From positions 434,001 through 498,000 of the forward strand of contig JALGPY010000034.1 in the NCBI GenBank assembly GCA_023055425.1: a stretch of DNA of 64,000 nucleotides, written 5' to 3'. The DNA comes from Linanthus parryae. Taxonomy: Eukaryota; Streptophyta; Magnoliopsida; Ericales; Polemoniaceae. Below, piece after piece: positions 23,003 to 34,255 of the stretch; positions within the stretch are counted from its first letter, which is position 1; every line of letters starts with the position of its first letter. Below the pieces are notes generated by a model that saw only the letters and a program-made list of their open reading frames with translations, ran no database searches and was not told where the DNA came from. A program made the position numbers and the translations under genes.

Positions 23003-23335
23003 ACAACTCATGCACGCTACTCTATTAGATTGTTGCTCCCAAACCAACAAATGAGGTATTGACCTATTCTGTTTCTGACATTGTGATTAATGATGTGGCA
23101 GTATGTGCATGGGTGGAAAACTCACTGTATCTCGACAACTCGTCTTGAATCTACCTTGCTTTCTGAGGGCCGAAACCCGATGTTTAAAACAGTATCAAGC
23201 TCACTGGACTGGGCATGGAAAAGCCTATTTGCTGAAGCAAATTAAGGGCTTGAGTGAAATGGATGACAGTGCGTGCTTGCTGGAATCAAATTTTAAGAAT
23301 GATGAGATGTTGAAGACGCTCAGGGCCATTAGTAA
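23003..23335 (+). pseudogene. Decayed PPR relic 1 (downstream of PPR-a)
   Basis: Compared with the coding DNA of PPR-b and PPR-d, this stretch still matches motifs 11-13. GTGCATGGGTGGAAAACTC lines up with GTGCAAAGGTGGAAGACTC, ATTGTGATTAATGATGTGG with ATTGTGATGTATAATGTGG, and GTGCGTGCTTGCTGG with GGGTGCTTGCCAA. It holds indels and stops, so no product is expected. The 91-codon ORF at 23103 is a by-product of this relic. The same relic recurs at 32075, 51216 and 53799. Confidence 0.7.
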
Positions 23336-25193
23336 GTTTTATGTGATGCTATTATTATTAGGTGCTGATTTTTCTTAGAAAGGTAAAGTGCATAGTGAAT
23401 TAGAAACGATAAAGAATTACAATGGTCACAAGACATACCCAGATAAAGAGGTCCATTAGTCAGGTAAAGCACCTTCATGTACAGTGAGAGTCTCGCAACA
23501 GTCCATTAGTCAGGTATAGGACAAATTGTCTCCAAATTATTGGGGGTCCGTATTTGTGTTATTGTCACTCTTGTGTGTTATTACAGCTTTACTTGCACTG
23601 CTTATTTGTCTAGACATGCGAAGAAATCAAAATTTAAGTTACTACACATTTTAGTACGTAGCTATTGAATTGATTATGGCTACAATGGGAGTTTCATATG
23701 TTCCATAATACTCGGCTTAAGTCAAACTGGGCTGTATCTCCTCTCCAGTTGGAACTATCCCAGGGCCTATGACCTATGGCATAAATGACCAAACCACTTT
23801 AAACGACTATCTCTCATTCGTATTCTATTGGTGCAGAACATCTAGATTCATCGTAATTGTTCGGTTGCATATTTATCTTTCGTAGTTACACATTCTAATT
23901 CATGCGGCACTCATACTTAACTGTCCAATACTCAAGTCTCATACATCAAAACGGTCCTTACAACAATTTTACGGAACTTGTCCTTTAGCCTAGTCAGGAC
24001 CATGGAAAGCTCTTAAGATGCCATCATCTGAAATGATATTCCACTTCTCTTGTCTATCACTTTTTATTTTTTCCTCTACCACAGTCCTTCTAGTCTCTTA
24101 AATTGCATTTCATGTGTCTGGTTTTGTTTACCAATGAAAAATCCCTTAAATTCTATGTTCTCCTTCCATAATTCTAGCCTACCTTCCTTAGACTAGAAAC
24201 TGTCTTATCTTATATGTCTTTAATCACCTCAATGTAAGGAATAGGGTCTCCCCTTAGCTTATGTTGGAACTCTATCATGCAGGTCTTTATCTACGTCAAG
24301 GAGTAAGTATGCAAGTAAGAGTATAGTAGATCTCCCTGCCATAAAACTAAATTGACTTTCTATGGGAGGAAACTTTTTTAATGCTCCATCACCACCGACC
24401 ATGTGACACTCACTCAAACAGTGGTTGGCTTCACTGGTAAGTTGTGCAAGTTTTGGTAGTAGATCACACCGTGGTGCCATTTTGGAGCACTAGAATGTTA
24501 CTCCGATTGGACGTAGACCTCACTGACTGATCTTTTAATTCATGTTTGTCAACTACATTACTTGTCGTGCTAAATGTCAAACCTGTGCATCCTTCTTTAC
24601 TATGAGCGCCATTGAAATATTTAGCACTTAGACCGTCCTGGTTGAACATTGGGAATTGAATATATTATGCATTTTCTTGTGGAAGTATATGTTACGCAGT
24701 TCTTGAGACTTCTTAATGTTAGGTGAAGGTGAGGGTAGTTGAATATCATGAAACTCAAATGCACTATCTTATATTTTTTACAGAAAGAAGATAGTGCATT
24801 TGTTGATGCTATGCTAGTTCAGTAGATTTGGATTTATAGATTTGGATTTATTCTTAAAATTTAATTGATTTTTGTGCCACTCTTGAAGTGGCTTATCCTT
24901 TGTGATTTTCACAATGTGCTTGAATTACACCATTCATCCATTCTATCTTTCTAATTTCTGTGGTACCTACCAACTACCCGTACTGTTTATATTTTTCTCA
25001 AATGTCCACTACAAAAACTCTCGTTCATCAAAGCGATCCTTACAACAAGTTTACATAATTTTTCTTTTAGCCTAGTCACGACCATAAGTTTTCAAGAGTA
25101 GCTTTGTGCTACTCTTGAAGTGCCTTATCCCCTGCAACTTTCACAAATGCGCTTGAATGTGTTATAGGGTGCTCGAGCAGCAGAAACTGGCAC
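23336..25193. other. Intergenic region, partly shared with 55.3-55.8 kb and 59.1 kb
   Basis: No gene seen. About 24470-24760 matches about 55510-55790, and 24860-24915 matches 59140-59200. A diverged direct repeat (CCTTACAACAA...CCTAGTCA) lies at about 23943-24003 and 25029-25083. These similarities define the edges of the duplicated PPR units. Confidence 0.5.
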
Positions 25194-25201
25194 CTTTGTA
25201 C

Positions 25202-25493
25202 CAGGGTCGGCCCAAGAGAGAGGCAAGTGGGGGCAACGACTTTAAGCCGCTGGACTGGTAGGGCCTGTAATTTATACTAACAGTGAAGGTTAATTATATA
25301 TTTAAAGTAATTTTATCAGAGTATTAATGTTAGTTTGGTAGTAGTATTATTTTTCGCACAAATGTGATTCAGTCTCAACTCTCACTAATGTTATTTTACC
25401 TGTAAATTTTTTACTCGGAATTGAGTTTTCTTCAATTTTGGGCCTCAAGAAATTTTCTTGCTTTAGGGCCCGAGAGGTCTAGGACTGGCCTTA
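25202..25493. mobile_element. hAT-type MITE (292 bp), decayed
   Basis: Flanked by an exact 8-bp duplication CTTTGTAC (25194-25201 and 25494-25501), the hAT signature. Its ends, CAGGGTCGGCCCAAG and, on the other strand, TAAGGCCAGTCCTAG, agree at about 10 of 15 positions, with mostly transition differences, as expected for an old insertion. It has no coding capacity. Confidence 0.7.
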
Positions 25494-25900
25494 CTTTGTA
25501 CCTACTAAGACTGATGCAAGCTTGTCCACATTTACCCCCTACTTGTAATCAGAATACAATGGCACTGGGTGGTGATGAATCCAAACATGCATGACTGTGC
25601 TCTATCAGGGGTTGTGGTCTTAAACAACTCGTGGACTTATTTTGGTCTTCAGCTTGATATGCGCTAGTTCTATGATTAGCTCGTGCCCTTTCAATGATCT
25701 TTTTGAGAATAACCGTGATCCTTTTATTACTAAGTACATTCTCTTCTTTCAGCAAATAGCAGTTGTTCCAGTATTGTTGGAGATCTTCTGCTAACAAATG
25801 AACTGTCGCTGCTATGATGGCATTCAGCTTTTGCTGCAACTAAAGCTTCTGGAGAGAAGAAGTCTAGTCGTTCAGTCATTATAAGCTTGTGCTTGTGTCT

Positions 25901-26031
25901 GAGCTTGAAACTCTCGTCTCCTCCTTCTGCTATGGTATGTAGGTTGTGTGTTATCCCATTTCTGATCTTGAAACTCTCGTCTCAGGACATTAAGTCTCTG
26001 ATCTTGAAACTCTCGTCTCAGGACATTAAGT
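25901..26031 (+). repeat. 36-bp tandem repeat, two full copies and a partial
   Basis: The unit CTGATCTTGAAACTCTCG plus CTCAGGACATTAAG starts at 25962 and 25998, with a partial copy (GAGCTTGAAACTCTCGTCTC) at 25901. It lies directly before the LINE fragment. Confidence 0.75.
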
Positions 26032-26035
26032 TGCT

Positions 26036-26985
26036 GACTTTTTCTCAATTGGGAATTGCTGAAAAAGATTCTCTGGGAAAATACCTTGGCATTCACCTTG
26101 TCTCTGATTTACGCCATAATCCTAGTTATCTCCAAAATTCAAGATAAATGTTCTGGATGGCAAAGTTGCCTCCTAAATAAAATCGGACGAGCTACTCTTC
26201 TTAAATCTGTTATAACTAGCATCCTAGTTTACCCTATGTCTAATTTTCAATTGCCTAAAGGTGCTTGTTCTAAAATAGTTAGTTGTATGTCTCGTTTCTT
26301 TTCGTTTGGGCATTTCAATAAAAAAGGTATCTTCTGGTTGTCTTGGGCTTTTCTTTGCAATTCACTACATAAGGGAGGTTTAGGCTTTATTAATCCTCAT
26401 TTTTTCAATAAAGATTTGTTGGCTAAAAACAGTTGACGACTTCTCCATCAACCTCATTCGCTTTACTCTAACTATTTCTTATCTAAATGTTGTTCTGCTT
26501 CTCACTTCCTTATTAAATGTCATAATCGAAAAGCTTCAAGTGCTTGGAAGGTCATTTTCTGTGGAAGGGAAGTTCTCTCTTTGGCCTCCAATGGAAACTA
26601 GCTAATGGTTTCAACATCCCTCTGTGAAGCACTGGATGGATTCCTAATGTGCCCGGACAGTCAATCTCCTTTTCCATGGAATCAAGAGCTCATCACCAAT
26701 CTATTCCCCCAATGGATTTCCAGCAGAATTATACAACATCCTCTTCATTCTGATATGGACTATGACTTAGCCACATGGAATTTAACTCCCACTCATAACT
26801 TCTCCTGTCATGTCTGCTGATCTCGCTCAGAACTATTCAAATTCTTCTCCAAATCTCTCTGCCCATCCTCTTTCACTCAAACTTTTGTCCTGCTCATACC
26901 CTTGGAAGAAACTATGGAATTCACACCTTCCACGAAAACTTAAGTTCCTTCCTTCCTGCTCAATAGCCTCTGCGCTTTCGATCGG
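26036..26985 (+). pseudogene. L1-type LINE fragment: RT C-terminus and zf-RVT region
   Basis: Translated in pieces, it gives the hallmark end of a plant L1 reverse transcriptase: KYLGIHL, then SGWQSCLLNKIGRATLLKSV, WLSW, GGLGFINPHFFNKDLLAK. Then comes a zf-RVT-like WKKLWNSHLPRKLKF near 26910-26950. Several stops and frameshifts make it a dead copy. It ends 15-35 bases before the start codon of PPR-b, so LINE sequence now occupies the place of that gene's proximal promoter or leader. It has no poly(A) tail at this end. Confidence 0.82.
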
Positions 26986-27000
26986 AATATATCCAACAAG

Positions 27001-28395
27001 ATGAAGATGATGATGGATTTTTGTCGAAGAATCACGAAAGCTTCTCCAGGAAATGGTGCTCTCTCTTCAGCTGTTCGACAAGACAACGGTACCTTTCTTC
27101 ATCGATTTCTCTGGTCTTTTACTTCTGTGAATTCTCTTCATTCCCAAACCTATAGCTCTAGCAAAACCGATCGGTTCAGTCACCTGAACATCGAAGACGC
27201 TGTGAATGAGTTTGAATCCATGCTTCAAGCGCGACCCTTGCCTTCAATCATCCAATTCACTCAACTCCTCTCTTCTATTGTTCGAAAAAAGCAATATTCC
27301 ACCGCTCTTTCTTTGTTTGCCAAATTGGATTCCTTAGGAACCCGATATCACAATGTTAGGCCAAATCTTTACACACTCACCGTTGCCATCAATTGTTTCT
27401 GCTGTTTGAATCGCGTTGCCTTTGGTTGCTCTCTCTTGGGTAGGATTCTCAAACAAGGTTATGAACCAAGCGTTGTAACCTTTACTACTCTGATCAACGG
27501 CCTTTGTCTCGATGGCCGCGTAGATACCGCCATTCGGCTCTTTGACGAATTAGTGCTCAAAGGCTATCATATCAATTTAATAACTTGCAATACGGTTATC
27601 AATGGCCTTTGCAAGACCGGCAGAACAACTGAAGCTATTCGCCTCCTTAGAAGGCTGGAAAGAACTCCTGACGTCGTAAGTTACAGTACCTTGATCAGTG
27701 GATATTGTAAACTCAAACAGATTGATCAAGCCATGAATATCTTTGAAGAAATGACTCGTAAGCAAGCGTTTCCCAATACAGTTACCTACAATTCTCTCAT
27801 TGGTGGCTTGTGTCAAGCTGGAAGAATTGCAGAAGCTCGTCTTCTTCTTGATAGGATGAAAGTTCATGGCTTGTTTCCTGATGAATTCACATACTCTACT
27901 CTGTTAGACGGCATGTGCAAAAACAAGCAACTCGATGGGGCATTGACACTTTTGGAACAGCTCGAAAATGATGGATTTGAGCCTAACATTGTGATGTATA
28001 ATGTTGTTCTAGATGGTTTGTGCAAAGGTGGAAGACTCGTAGCTGCTCGGGAACTCTTCTCCATCCTCTCTTCCAAAGGACTCGAACCCAACGTTCGAAC
28101 GTACAATACCATGCTTAATGGACTCTGTAGAGAAAATCTAGTTGATGAAGCGAATGACTGGCTTATCAAAATGGAAGAAAATGGGTGCTTGCCAAATTTC
28201 TATTCGTATTCCGTTGTTGCTGACGCATATTTAAAAAATAAAGAGACGGTGGAGGCAGTTAAAGTTCTCGAGATGATGCGCGAGAGGGGGATTCCGGTTT
28301 GCAAAATATTGTTTAATATGCTGGATAATGATGGGTTAGATAAGATATCCAGTGACCTGCTCAAGAACTTTTTGGGGATCACCTCATTTTCTTGA
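27001..28395 (+). CDS. PPR-b: RFL-type P-class PPR protein, 464 aa, four motifs lost
   Basis: An intact single-exon frame. Residues 1-82 form a basic, Ser-rich leader that fits mitochondrial import. Ten PPR motifs follow (83-122, 123-157, 158-192, a short one at 193-224, then six of 35 from 225 to 434) and a tail ending FLGITSFS. Compared with PPR-c and PPR-d, motifs 5-8 and the last few residues of motif 4 are missing. The join (about nt 27665-27675) lies at a motif boundary and keeps the frame, as expected from recombination between repeats. Family role: sequence-specific binding of organelle RNA. Its upstream DNA is LINE-derived, so expression is uncertain. Confidence 0.85.
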   Translation: MKMMMDFCRRITKASPGNGALSSAVRQDNGTFLHRFLWSFTSVNSLHSQTYSSSKTDRFSHLNIEDAVNEFESMLQARPLPSIIQFTQLLSSIVRKKQYSTALSLFAKLDSLGTRYHNVRPNLYTLTVAINCFCCLNRVAFGCSLLGRILKQGYEPSVVTFTTLINGLCLDGRVDTAIRLFDELVLKGYHINLITCNTVINGLCKTGRTTEAIRLLRRLERTPDVVSYSTLISGYCKLKQIDQAMNIFEEMTRKQAFPNTVTYNSLIGGLCQAGRIAEARLLLDRMKVHGLFPDEFTYSTLLDGMCKNKQLDGALTLLEQLENDGFEPNIVMYNVVLDGLCKGGRLVAARELFSILSSKGLEPNVRTYNTMLNGLCRENLVDEANDWLIKMEENGCLPNFYSYSVVADAYLKNKETVEAVKVLEMMRERGIPVCKILFNMLDNDGLDKISSDLLKNFLGITSFS

Positions 28396-28591
28396 GTCAT
28401 TGCAGTTACTTGCCAGTTGCTGCACTGAACTTGGCTTTTCGAGGACTGTCAAAATAGTTCAGTAAAGCTTACATCTATCTGAACAACAACGTGTTCTTTA
28501 TGGGTTTCTCAGAATAGCCAACAATGATTCTTTTCTTATTTGGCGAGGATGGTGGAAGTCTCAAGGTAGTGCCTATTCGTACATAGGCTAA
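28396..28591 (+). other. 3' flank of PPR-b joining the upstream region of PPR-c
   Basis: The part 28396-28480 matches the 3' flank of PPR-d (50751-50840). From about 28505 the sequence matches the upstream region of PPR-d (48540-48625) instead. The join near 28483 is therefore a duplication or deletion boundary. Confidence 0.55.
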
Positions 28592-28943
28592 GAAAGCTGT
28601 ACATCCTTGATGGTCGAAGCACGGTTATTGGGAGAATTGTATTGTGATTACTAGACATCTTGGATTGGTTCCGTCACGATGGCTTCCCTTTTACAAGTCG
28701 GTGCTCTTGGGTTGATCATGTGTCTTTATGTTTTATTCATTTAATTTATCTTTGATTAGTCTGAGAATTGGGCGAAAGTTTGTAACATCCAAACTCGCTA
28801 TGTAGGTGCTGTGTTTTTTTCTGTTATGATCTTGTAACTTTTCCTATTTTTTTTTTTGAGTTCTGGGTGAGGGTGCGTAACACCAAACTCTTTGTTTTTC
28901 GCTGGTTGATTCATATAAATTTGATATTCCTAAAAAAAAAAAA
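28592..28943 (+). mobile_element. 3' end of a LINE with poly(A) tail
   Basis: Absent from the matching upstream region of PPR-d, where GCTAATTTGGATGAG leads straight to AAATCCTGCATC. It ends in TTGATATTCC followed by 13 A, a non-LTR element tail in the plus direction. The left edge is approximate and no clear target duplication was found. Same orientation as the LINE piece ending at 26985. Confidence 0.6.
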
Positions 28944-29172
28944 ATCCTGCATCTTCGTCTGGTTGAGTAAAAGGGGCGAAAGTGTCTGTTGCCAAACTGG
29001 AAGAGGTGAAAGTGTCCTTAAATCAAAGGAGAGGGGGTGAAAGTATCTTTTGACCTTTTTTTTTTTTTTTTTTTTTTTCCAGGAGCACAACCAAACTTAC
29101 ACCGAACCCGGTGCTTTGGCTTCGTCAAACCCTATTTCGAAATAGATCGACCTGAGATCCGAGAACAAGAAG

Positions 29173-30975
29173 ATGAAGATGATGATGGAATTTTCTCGAA
29201 GAATGACGAAATCTGCTCTAGCAAATGGTGCTTTCTGTTCAACTGTTCGACTAGACAACGGTACCTCTTTTCCTCCATTTCTTCGCTCTTCTACTTTTAT
29301 CAAGTCTCTTCATTCCCAAACCAATAGCTGGAGTAAATCTGATCGGTTTGAATCCATGCTTCAAGCTCGATCCCTGCCTTCAATCTTCCAATTCACCCAA
29401 CTCCTCACTTCTATTGTCCGAAGGAAGCACTATTCCACTGCTCTTTCTCTGTTTGCCAAATTGGACTCCTTAGGAACTCAATATCACAAGGTCAGGCCAA
29501 ATCTTTACACACTCAGCGTTGCCATCAATTGTTTCTGCCGTTTGAATCGCGTTGCCTTTGGTTGCTCTCTGCTCGGTAGAATTCTCAAACAAGGTCATGA
29601 ACCAAGCGTTGTAACATTTTCTACTCTAATCCACGGTCTCTGTCTCGATGGCCGCGTAGATGCTGCCATTCAGCTCTTTGATGAATTAGTCCTCAAAGGT
29701 TATCATCTCGATTTAATAACTTGCAATACTTTAATCAATGGATTGTGCAAGACCGGCAGAACAACTGAAGCTATTTGCCTCCTCAGAAAGCTGGAAGGAA
29801 CTCAAGGTTACGAGCCCGATGAAGTGACTTATAATACTATCATTGATGGCCTCTGCATAGACCAGCAATTGGACCAAGCTTTCAAATTATTTTCAGAAAT
29901 GACTGATAAGGGTATTTCCCCAGATGTTGTTACTTTAAATACCCTCATTCTGGGAGTTAGCAATTTCAGACAGTGGAGCCAATGTACCAGATTGCTATAT
30001 GAAATGGTGGGCATGAATATCGCGCCAGACACCCAGACGTTCAACATTATGATTGATGCCCTTTGCAAAAAAGGGAGGGTAAAGGAATCTTGGCAAGTGG
30101 TTGCTTTCATGCTTAAAACAGGTAACTGGCCAAATGTTATCACCTTTAACTCTCTGATGGATGGCTACTGTCTGATAGGTCAGGTTGGTAAGGCAAGAAG
30201 GTTACTTAATACTATTGCCGCCAGGGGTTTTACTCCTAATGCCGTAAGTTACAATACGTTGATCAATGGCTACTGCAAGCTCAAACAGATTGATCAAGCC
30301 ATGATTATCTTTGAGGAAATGACTCGTAAGGAAGCATATCCTGATACAGTTACCTACAATTCTCTCATTGGTGGATTGTTTCAAGTGGGAAGAACTTCAG
30401 AAGCTCTTCTTCTTTTTGACAAGATGAAAGTTCACGGTTTGTTTCCTGATGAATTCACATACTCTACTCTGTTGGACGGCATGTGCAAAAACAAGCAACT
30501 TGATGGGGCATTGACACTTTTGGAACAACTTGAAAATGAAGGCTTTGAGCCTAACATTGTGATGTATAGTGCGGTTCTAGATGGTTTGTGCAAAGGTGGA
30601 AGACTCGTAGTTGCTCGGAAACTCTTCTCGATCCTCTCTGCGAAAGGACTGGAACCCAATGTTAAAACATACAGTATCATGCTCAATGGATTCTGTATAG
30701 AAAGCCTATTTGATGAAGCAGAAACGTTGCTAAGTAAAATGGAAGAAAATGGATGCTTGCCAAATTTTTATTCTTATTCTATAGTTGCTGATGCATATTT
30801 AAAGAATAATGATATTTTGAAGGCAGTTAAGGTTCTTGAGATGATGCTCAAGAGAGGGATTGCGGTTGGTACGGGCACAATAAAAATTCTGTTTAATAAG
30901 CTGGATGCAGAGGAGTTAGACGAGACTTCCCGGGAGGTTCTTAAAGAATTTTTGGGCATCACTTCAGTTTCTTGA
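29173..30975 (+). CDS. PPR-c: full-length RFL-type P-class PPR protein, 600 aa
   Basis: A single-exon gene. Leader 1-70 is basic and Ser/Thr-rich, fitting mitochondrial import. Fourteen motifs follow: 71-110 (40 residues), 111-145, 146-180, 181-216, then ten of 35 residues (217-566), and a tail ending FLGITSVS. Motif sequences such as TFNIMIDALCKKGRV are typical of Restorer-of-fertility-like proteins, which bind mitochondrial RNAs and often act on male-sterility transcripts. Residues 5/35 of motifs 1-14 read TN, SS, SD, ND, ND, ND, NN, NN, ND, ND, SN, SN, SN, SG. Under the known PPR code this favours a site near A-?-G-U-U-U-Y-Y-U-U-A-A-A. The leader lacks 13 codons present before motif 1 in PPR-a, -b and -d. 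The start ATG opens a run of MKMMM shared with paralogues. Confidence 0.92.
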   Translation: MKMMMEFSRRMTKSALANGAFCSTVRLDNGTSFPPFLRSSTFIKSLHSQTNSWSKSDRFESMLQARSLPSIFQFTQLLTSIVRRKHYSTALSLFAKLDSLGTQYHKVRPNLYTLSVAINCFCRLNRVAFGCSLLGRILKQGHEPSVVTFSTLIHGLCLDGRVDAAIQLFDELVLKGYHLDLITCNTLINGLCKTGRTTEAICLLRKLEGTQGYEPDEVTYNTIIDGLCIDQQLDQAFKLFSEMTDKGISPDVVTLNTLILGVSNFRQWSQCTRLLYEMVGMNIAPDTQTFNIMIDALCKKGRVKESWQVVAFMLKTGNWPNVITFNSLMDGYCLIGQVGKARRLLNTIAARGFTPNAVSYNTLINGYCKLKQIDQAMIIFEEMTRKEAYPDTVTYNSLIGGLFQVGRTSEALLLFDKMKVHGLFPDEFTYSTLLDGMCKNKQLDGALTLLEQLENEGFEPNIVMYSAVLDGLCKGGRLVVARKLFSILSAKGLEPNVKTYSIMLNGFCIESLFDEAETLLSKMEENGCLPNFYSYSIVADAYLKNNDILKAVKVLEMMLKRGIAVGTGTIKILFNKLDAEELDETSREVLKEFLGITSVS

Positions 30976-32074
30976 GACATTGCAGTCACTTGCCAGTTTC
31001 CGCACTGAACTTGGCTGTTCAAGGACTGTCAAGAAAAAAAATCAGTAATGCTTACTTCTTTCTCAGTTATCTCCTTAATGTAGTTTCTTTATACTTGGTC
31101 TTTGCTTGTATGTTATTACCATAGGTTTCCAAATATGAAGGTATTAATTTGGATAAATATTTTCACATTCTTGCATTCATTGTGAAATAAAAGATTCTTT
31201 GGGTCAACTGATTTGTTATATTTTGCATTTACTTCGCATTTTGAAGGGATCTATTTTGGCACTGCTTTGGAGTTTCTGAAAGGATATTCATGGCTTGAGT
31301 TCCGTTTCCTTGAAGCATATGTAAATCCTACAAAAGGAAGTACTATTTACCTTCTTCCGCGATTTTCTTGTAGAATTGTGATATGATGGAAAGAGATGTT
31401 CAACGAAGGCGAAGAGAGCAAATAGAAGCAGAAGATCAGTAATCCGTATAAGATGGATATATTCCTATAAATAGAGGATAACCATGACGAACCCAAGAAA
31501 GTATATGGCACTTGCCTTGATACTGAGTGTCCATAAGGAAGCGAGAACTGAGAAGGGAAGTTGGTCCGCATCCAGCTTTAACTGTTCTCTGGTAGTTTGT
31601 TTTTAGTAGTATTGTGTGTGAGTAGGGGCAATAATTGCCGATGACCATTTCATGTGTTGTGTTTGATGCGCTTTGTGCTTGAGAATTGACTATAACCTTT
31701 TTCTCTAGCCTACTGGTATCAAGTGTGAGTGCTGTATAGTAGTGCACTTTGTTGGACTGGAAAACTTTTCATGGTAATTGGTATATGGATTTTCTTTGGC
31801 AATGTGGTTCATCTTTTAGAGACTTCTCATCAGTGAAGATTGGGTGAAAGCGATGGCAGCTAATTAATGGATTTTTCTCTAGCCTACTGCTTTAGACATG
31901 TTTGTTGGATAACTATGTTTCTGATTTCTTATTTTTTGGGTGTGCGTGTGTTCATATAGTGAGTATGATGCTGTAACATCAAATAAGTTTTATAAGGTTT
32001 TATAAGATCTATGGGTCTACACTCTACAGGTCTACTGAAGAGTGTCTATGCCGTCGGAGCAAGCACTACTCTTA
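30976..32074 (+). other. 3' flank of PPR-c
   Basis: No gene seen. It is closely similar to 21674-22800 behind PPR-a. An A-rich stretch near 31035 and T/A-rich sequence may include polyadenylation signals, but I cannot fix one. Confidence 0.5.
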
Positions 32075-32258
32075 TTAAGGTCTGTTTCTTGATCAATTCA
32101 TGCGCGCTACTCTGTCAAATTGTTGGTCTCAAACCAACAAATAAGGCCTTGACCTTTTTTTGAAAGAAATCGTTTGTTTTTAACATTGTGATTTATGATG
32201 CGGCATGTGCAGGGGTGGAAAACTCATTGTATCTCGACAACGCTTCTTGAACTAACAG
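32075..32258 (+). pseudogene. Decayed PPR relic 2, first part (downstream of PPR-c)
   Basis: GTTTCTTGATCAATTCATGC lines up with GTTTCCTGATCAATTCACAT of the coding paralogues, and GGGGTGGAAAACTCATTG with the later motif. The relic is interrupted at 32261 by the Stowaway/Helitron insertion and resumes at 36847. Confidence 0.65.
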
Positions 32259-32374
32259 TACCACTCCGTCCCATCTCTTTTCACCATTTGGACTTTTACC
32301 ACTATTCACTGGGTCACTTTGACCCGGTAATTTGGATAGCAAAACCTTACAATTTTTAGATAACTAGTTAGGTG

Positions 32375-32391
32375 CACGTGCGTTGCACGTG
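32375..32391 (-). terminator. Helitron 3' terminal hairpin
   Basis: A seven-base stem CACGTGC/GCACGTG with a three-base loop, seven bases before the terminal CTAG. It is thought to stop rolling-circle transfer in Helitrons. Confidence 0.75.
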
Positions 32392-34134
32392 TATGCCCTT
32401 TATTTTTTTTCATTGGGTTTCATAAACTTTTCTTAGAATTACATCATATAGGCGGGTGCGATCCCGAAACCTCAAATGTAGGAGCTTCAAACGCTGTGTT
32501 CCTGGATTATCAAGTGAGTGAGTATATGAAACATGTCAGTGTCAATTAACCTTATTTGACATACTGATATTTTTTTAGGAGCACATACTAATACTTCCAT
32601 AGGGAAAACACATCAACATGTATCCAAGTGAAGATTAAATATGAAAAATGTCTGAAGCTACTTCAAAAACTTGTAATCACTTCACTAAACATTGCCATTA
32701 CCTCCTTATATAACATTTGATTAGACTTTTTGGATATTTTTGATAGCTTTAATTTGTTTGTAATGTTATAAATCACAATATGTATTTATAAAATCTCTAA
32801 TGTATCATATATATCTGTTATACTTTTTTGTGGGAAGCATATATCGACATAGATAATTCACCAATGTAGAGGCTTGCCAATGTATCGTTTAGTTAACAAT
32901 GACAATTTGACATACTTTAATATGCTCGTCCGTGGTACAAAAGCTCACACGATTGGCCTAAATGCACGGAGACTGTTACAATTATTGCACTATAATTATG
33001 TTGGAGATTTATTAACTTTTTTGTGCGAAGCTTTTATTTATCTCCCCTCAAAGTCAGATGATGGTTTTATCTTACTCCCATCAATCCCGCAAAGATTGTC
33101 CACTTACATTTTCAAAGTAAAAAATACAATGATGTTACAATACTACTCATTCATATTCAATGCACCTAATTTTGGAGAAAACAAAATCAAGGATAATAGT
33201 GGAAATCACATGTCAACAACTTGTAGTGGGAAACATTAATTGTATGTCTCCAAAAAAAAGTTGTAGTTTCACAAATGAACTATCTTTGCGGGATGGAGAG
33301 AGTAGATCAAAATGTCAGCATCTAGAAACAAACACTAAAAATTAGTTGACCTCAAGATCAAGGTTATTTATTCTTCCTCTTTGGAATTCTCATGTCTGAA
33401 GAGGTCCAGAGAAGAGCTATTTTATGTGCTCTCAGAGCAGTCCTTCCCCTACAAACATTGTTTATGTAGAGAAGACCAGACTGTAGCTACCAATACGAGA
33501 TACACTACTTGCTAGTTACAGGACTACATGGAGATGGTACAACACAGTTGCTACGCCATGCTAGTTACACTGCTTGCTAGATTAGCTGCTTATTAATTCT
33601 TTCACTGGGTGCATGTTCCGGTCCTGGTACAGAGAGTGAGTGATATCTCCTACTAATAGCAACTGATGTAGAAATTCAAACATAAAACTACATTTGACAA
33701 TGATAGTACATGTTCCAATTCACTGTACTTAAAACAATGTTTAGGTTTCATGTCAAGAACAGACATCCTTTCAAAATGTGTGGCAAGTTTGACGATAACT
33801 CCCTTCCCAATGTTCCTCAAATTATTTAGTGGACGACGGCAGTTTTGTGTCTGCTGAAAGATTAGTAGATTTTGCTCTCGTCCTCACCATTTGGTTATCA
33901 GAAAAAGAATAGCATATCTATCCTGGTTGCTCGCAAGAGAACGGATGCATATAATGTTGATTCATGCACAACACTGCAATATTAGAACAAGCAATACATG
34001 AAAGAATTTATGAATAAGAATTTGTAGAAGTACTTGGTTAACTGTCCTGCACTATGAGATTGTGTTATTGAGGTCGCGTTGTTCGGTGTAGTAAACTAAA
34101 ACAGTCTGTAAAACAAAAGTGAAGGCACCTACGG

Positions 34135-34255
34135 CTCTAATTGTTTGAACTGTGCTTTGGAGGTTAAAATACACATATCCATCTCGAAGATTTTCACCTA
34201 CAACTCTAATTGTTTGAACTGTGCTTTGGAGGTTAAAAAACACATCCTTCTCAAA
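34135..34255. repeat. 69-bp tandem duplication inside the Helitron
   Basis: CTCTAATTGTTTGAACTGTG and the following GCTTTGGAGGTTAAAA occur at 34135 and again at 34204. Confidence 0.8.

Noticed and set aside
23103..23378. Conserved small protein starting MCMGGKLTVSRQL (also at 51331 and 53916)
   Set aside because: The DNA aligns to PPR motifs 11-13 in another frame with indels. C-terminal ends differ, so similarity is due to common relic DNA.
29829..31022. Antisense ORFs repeated under each PPR gene
   Set aside because: Shadow frames; they recur only because the PPR coding strand is conserved.
32874..33239. 121-codon ORF in the Helitron
   Set aside because: AT-rich, without Rep, helicase or known gene motifs; I could not support it as cargo.
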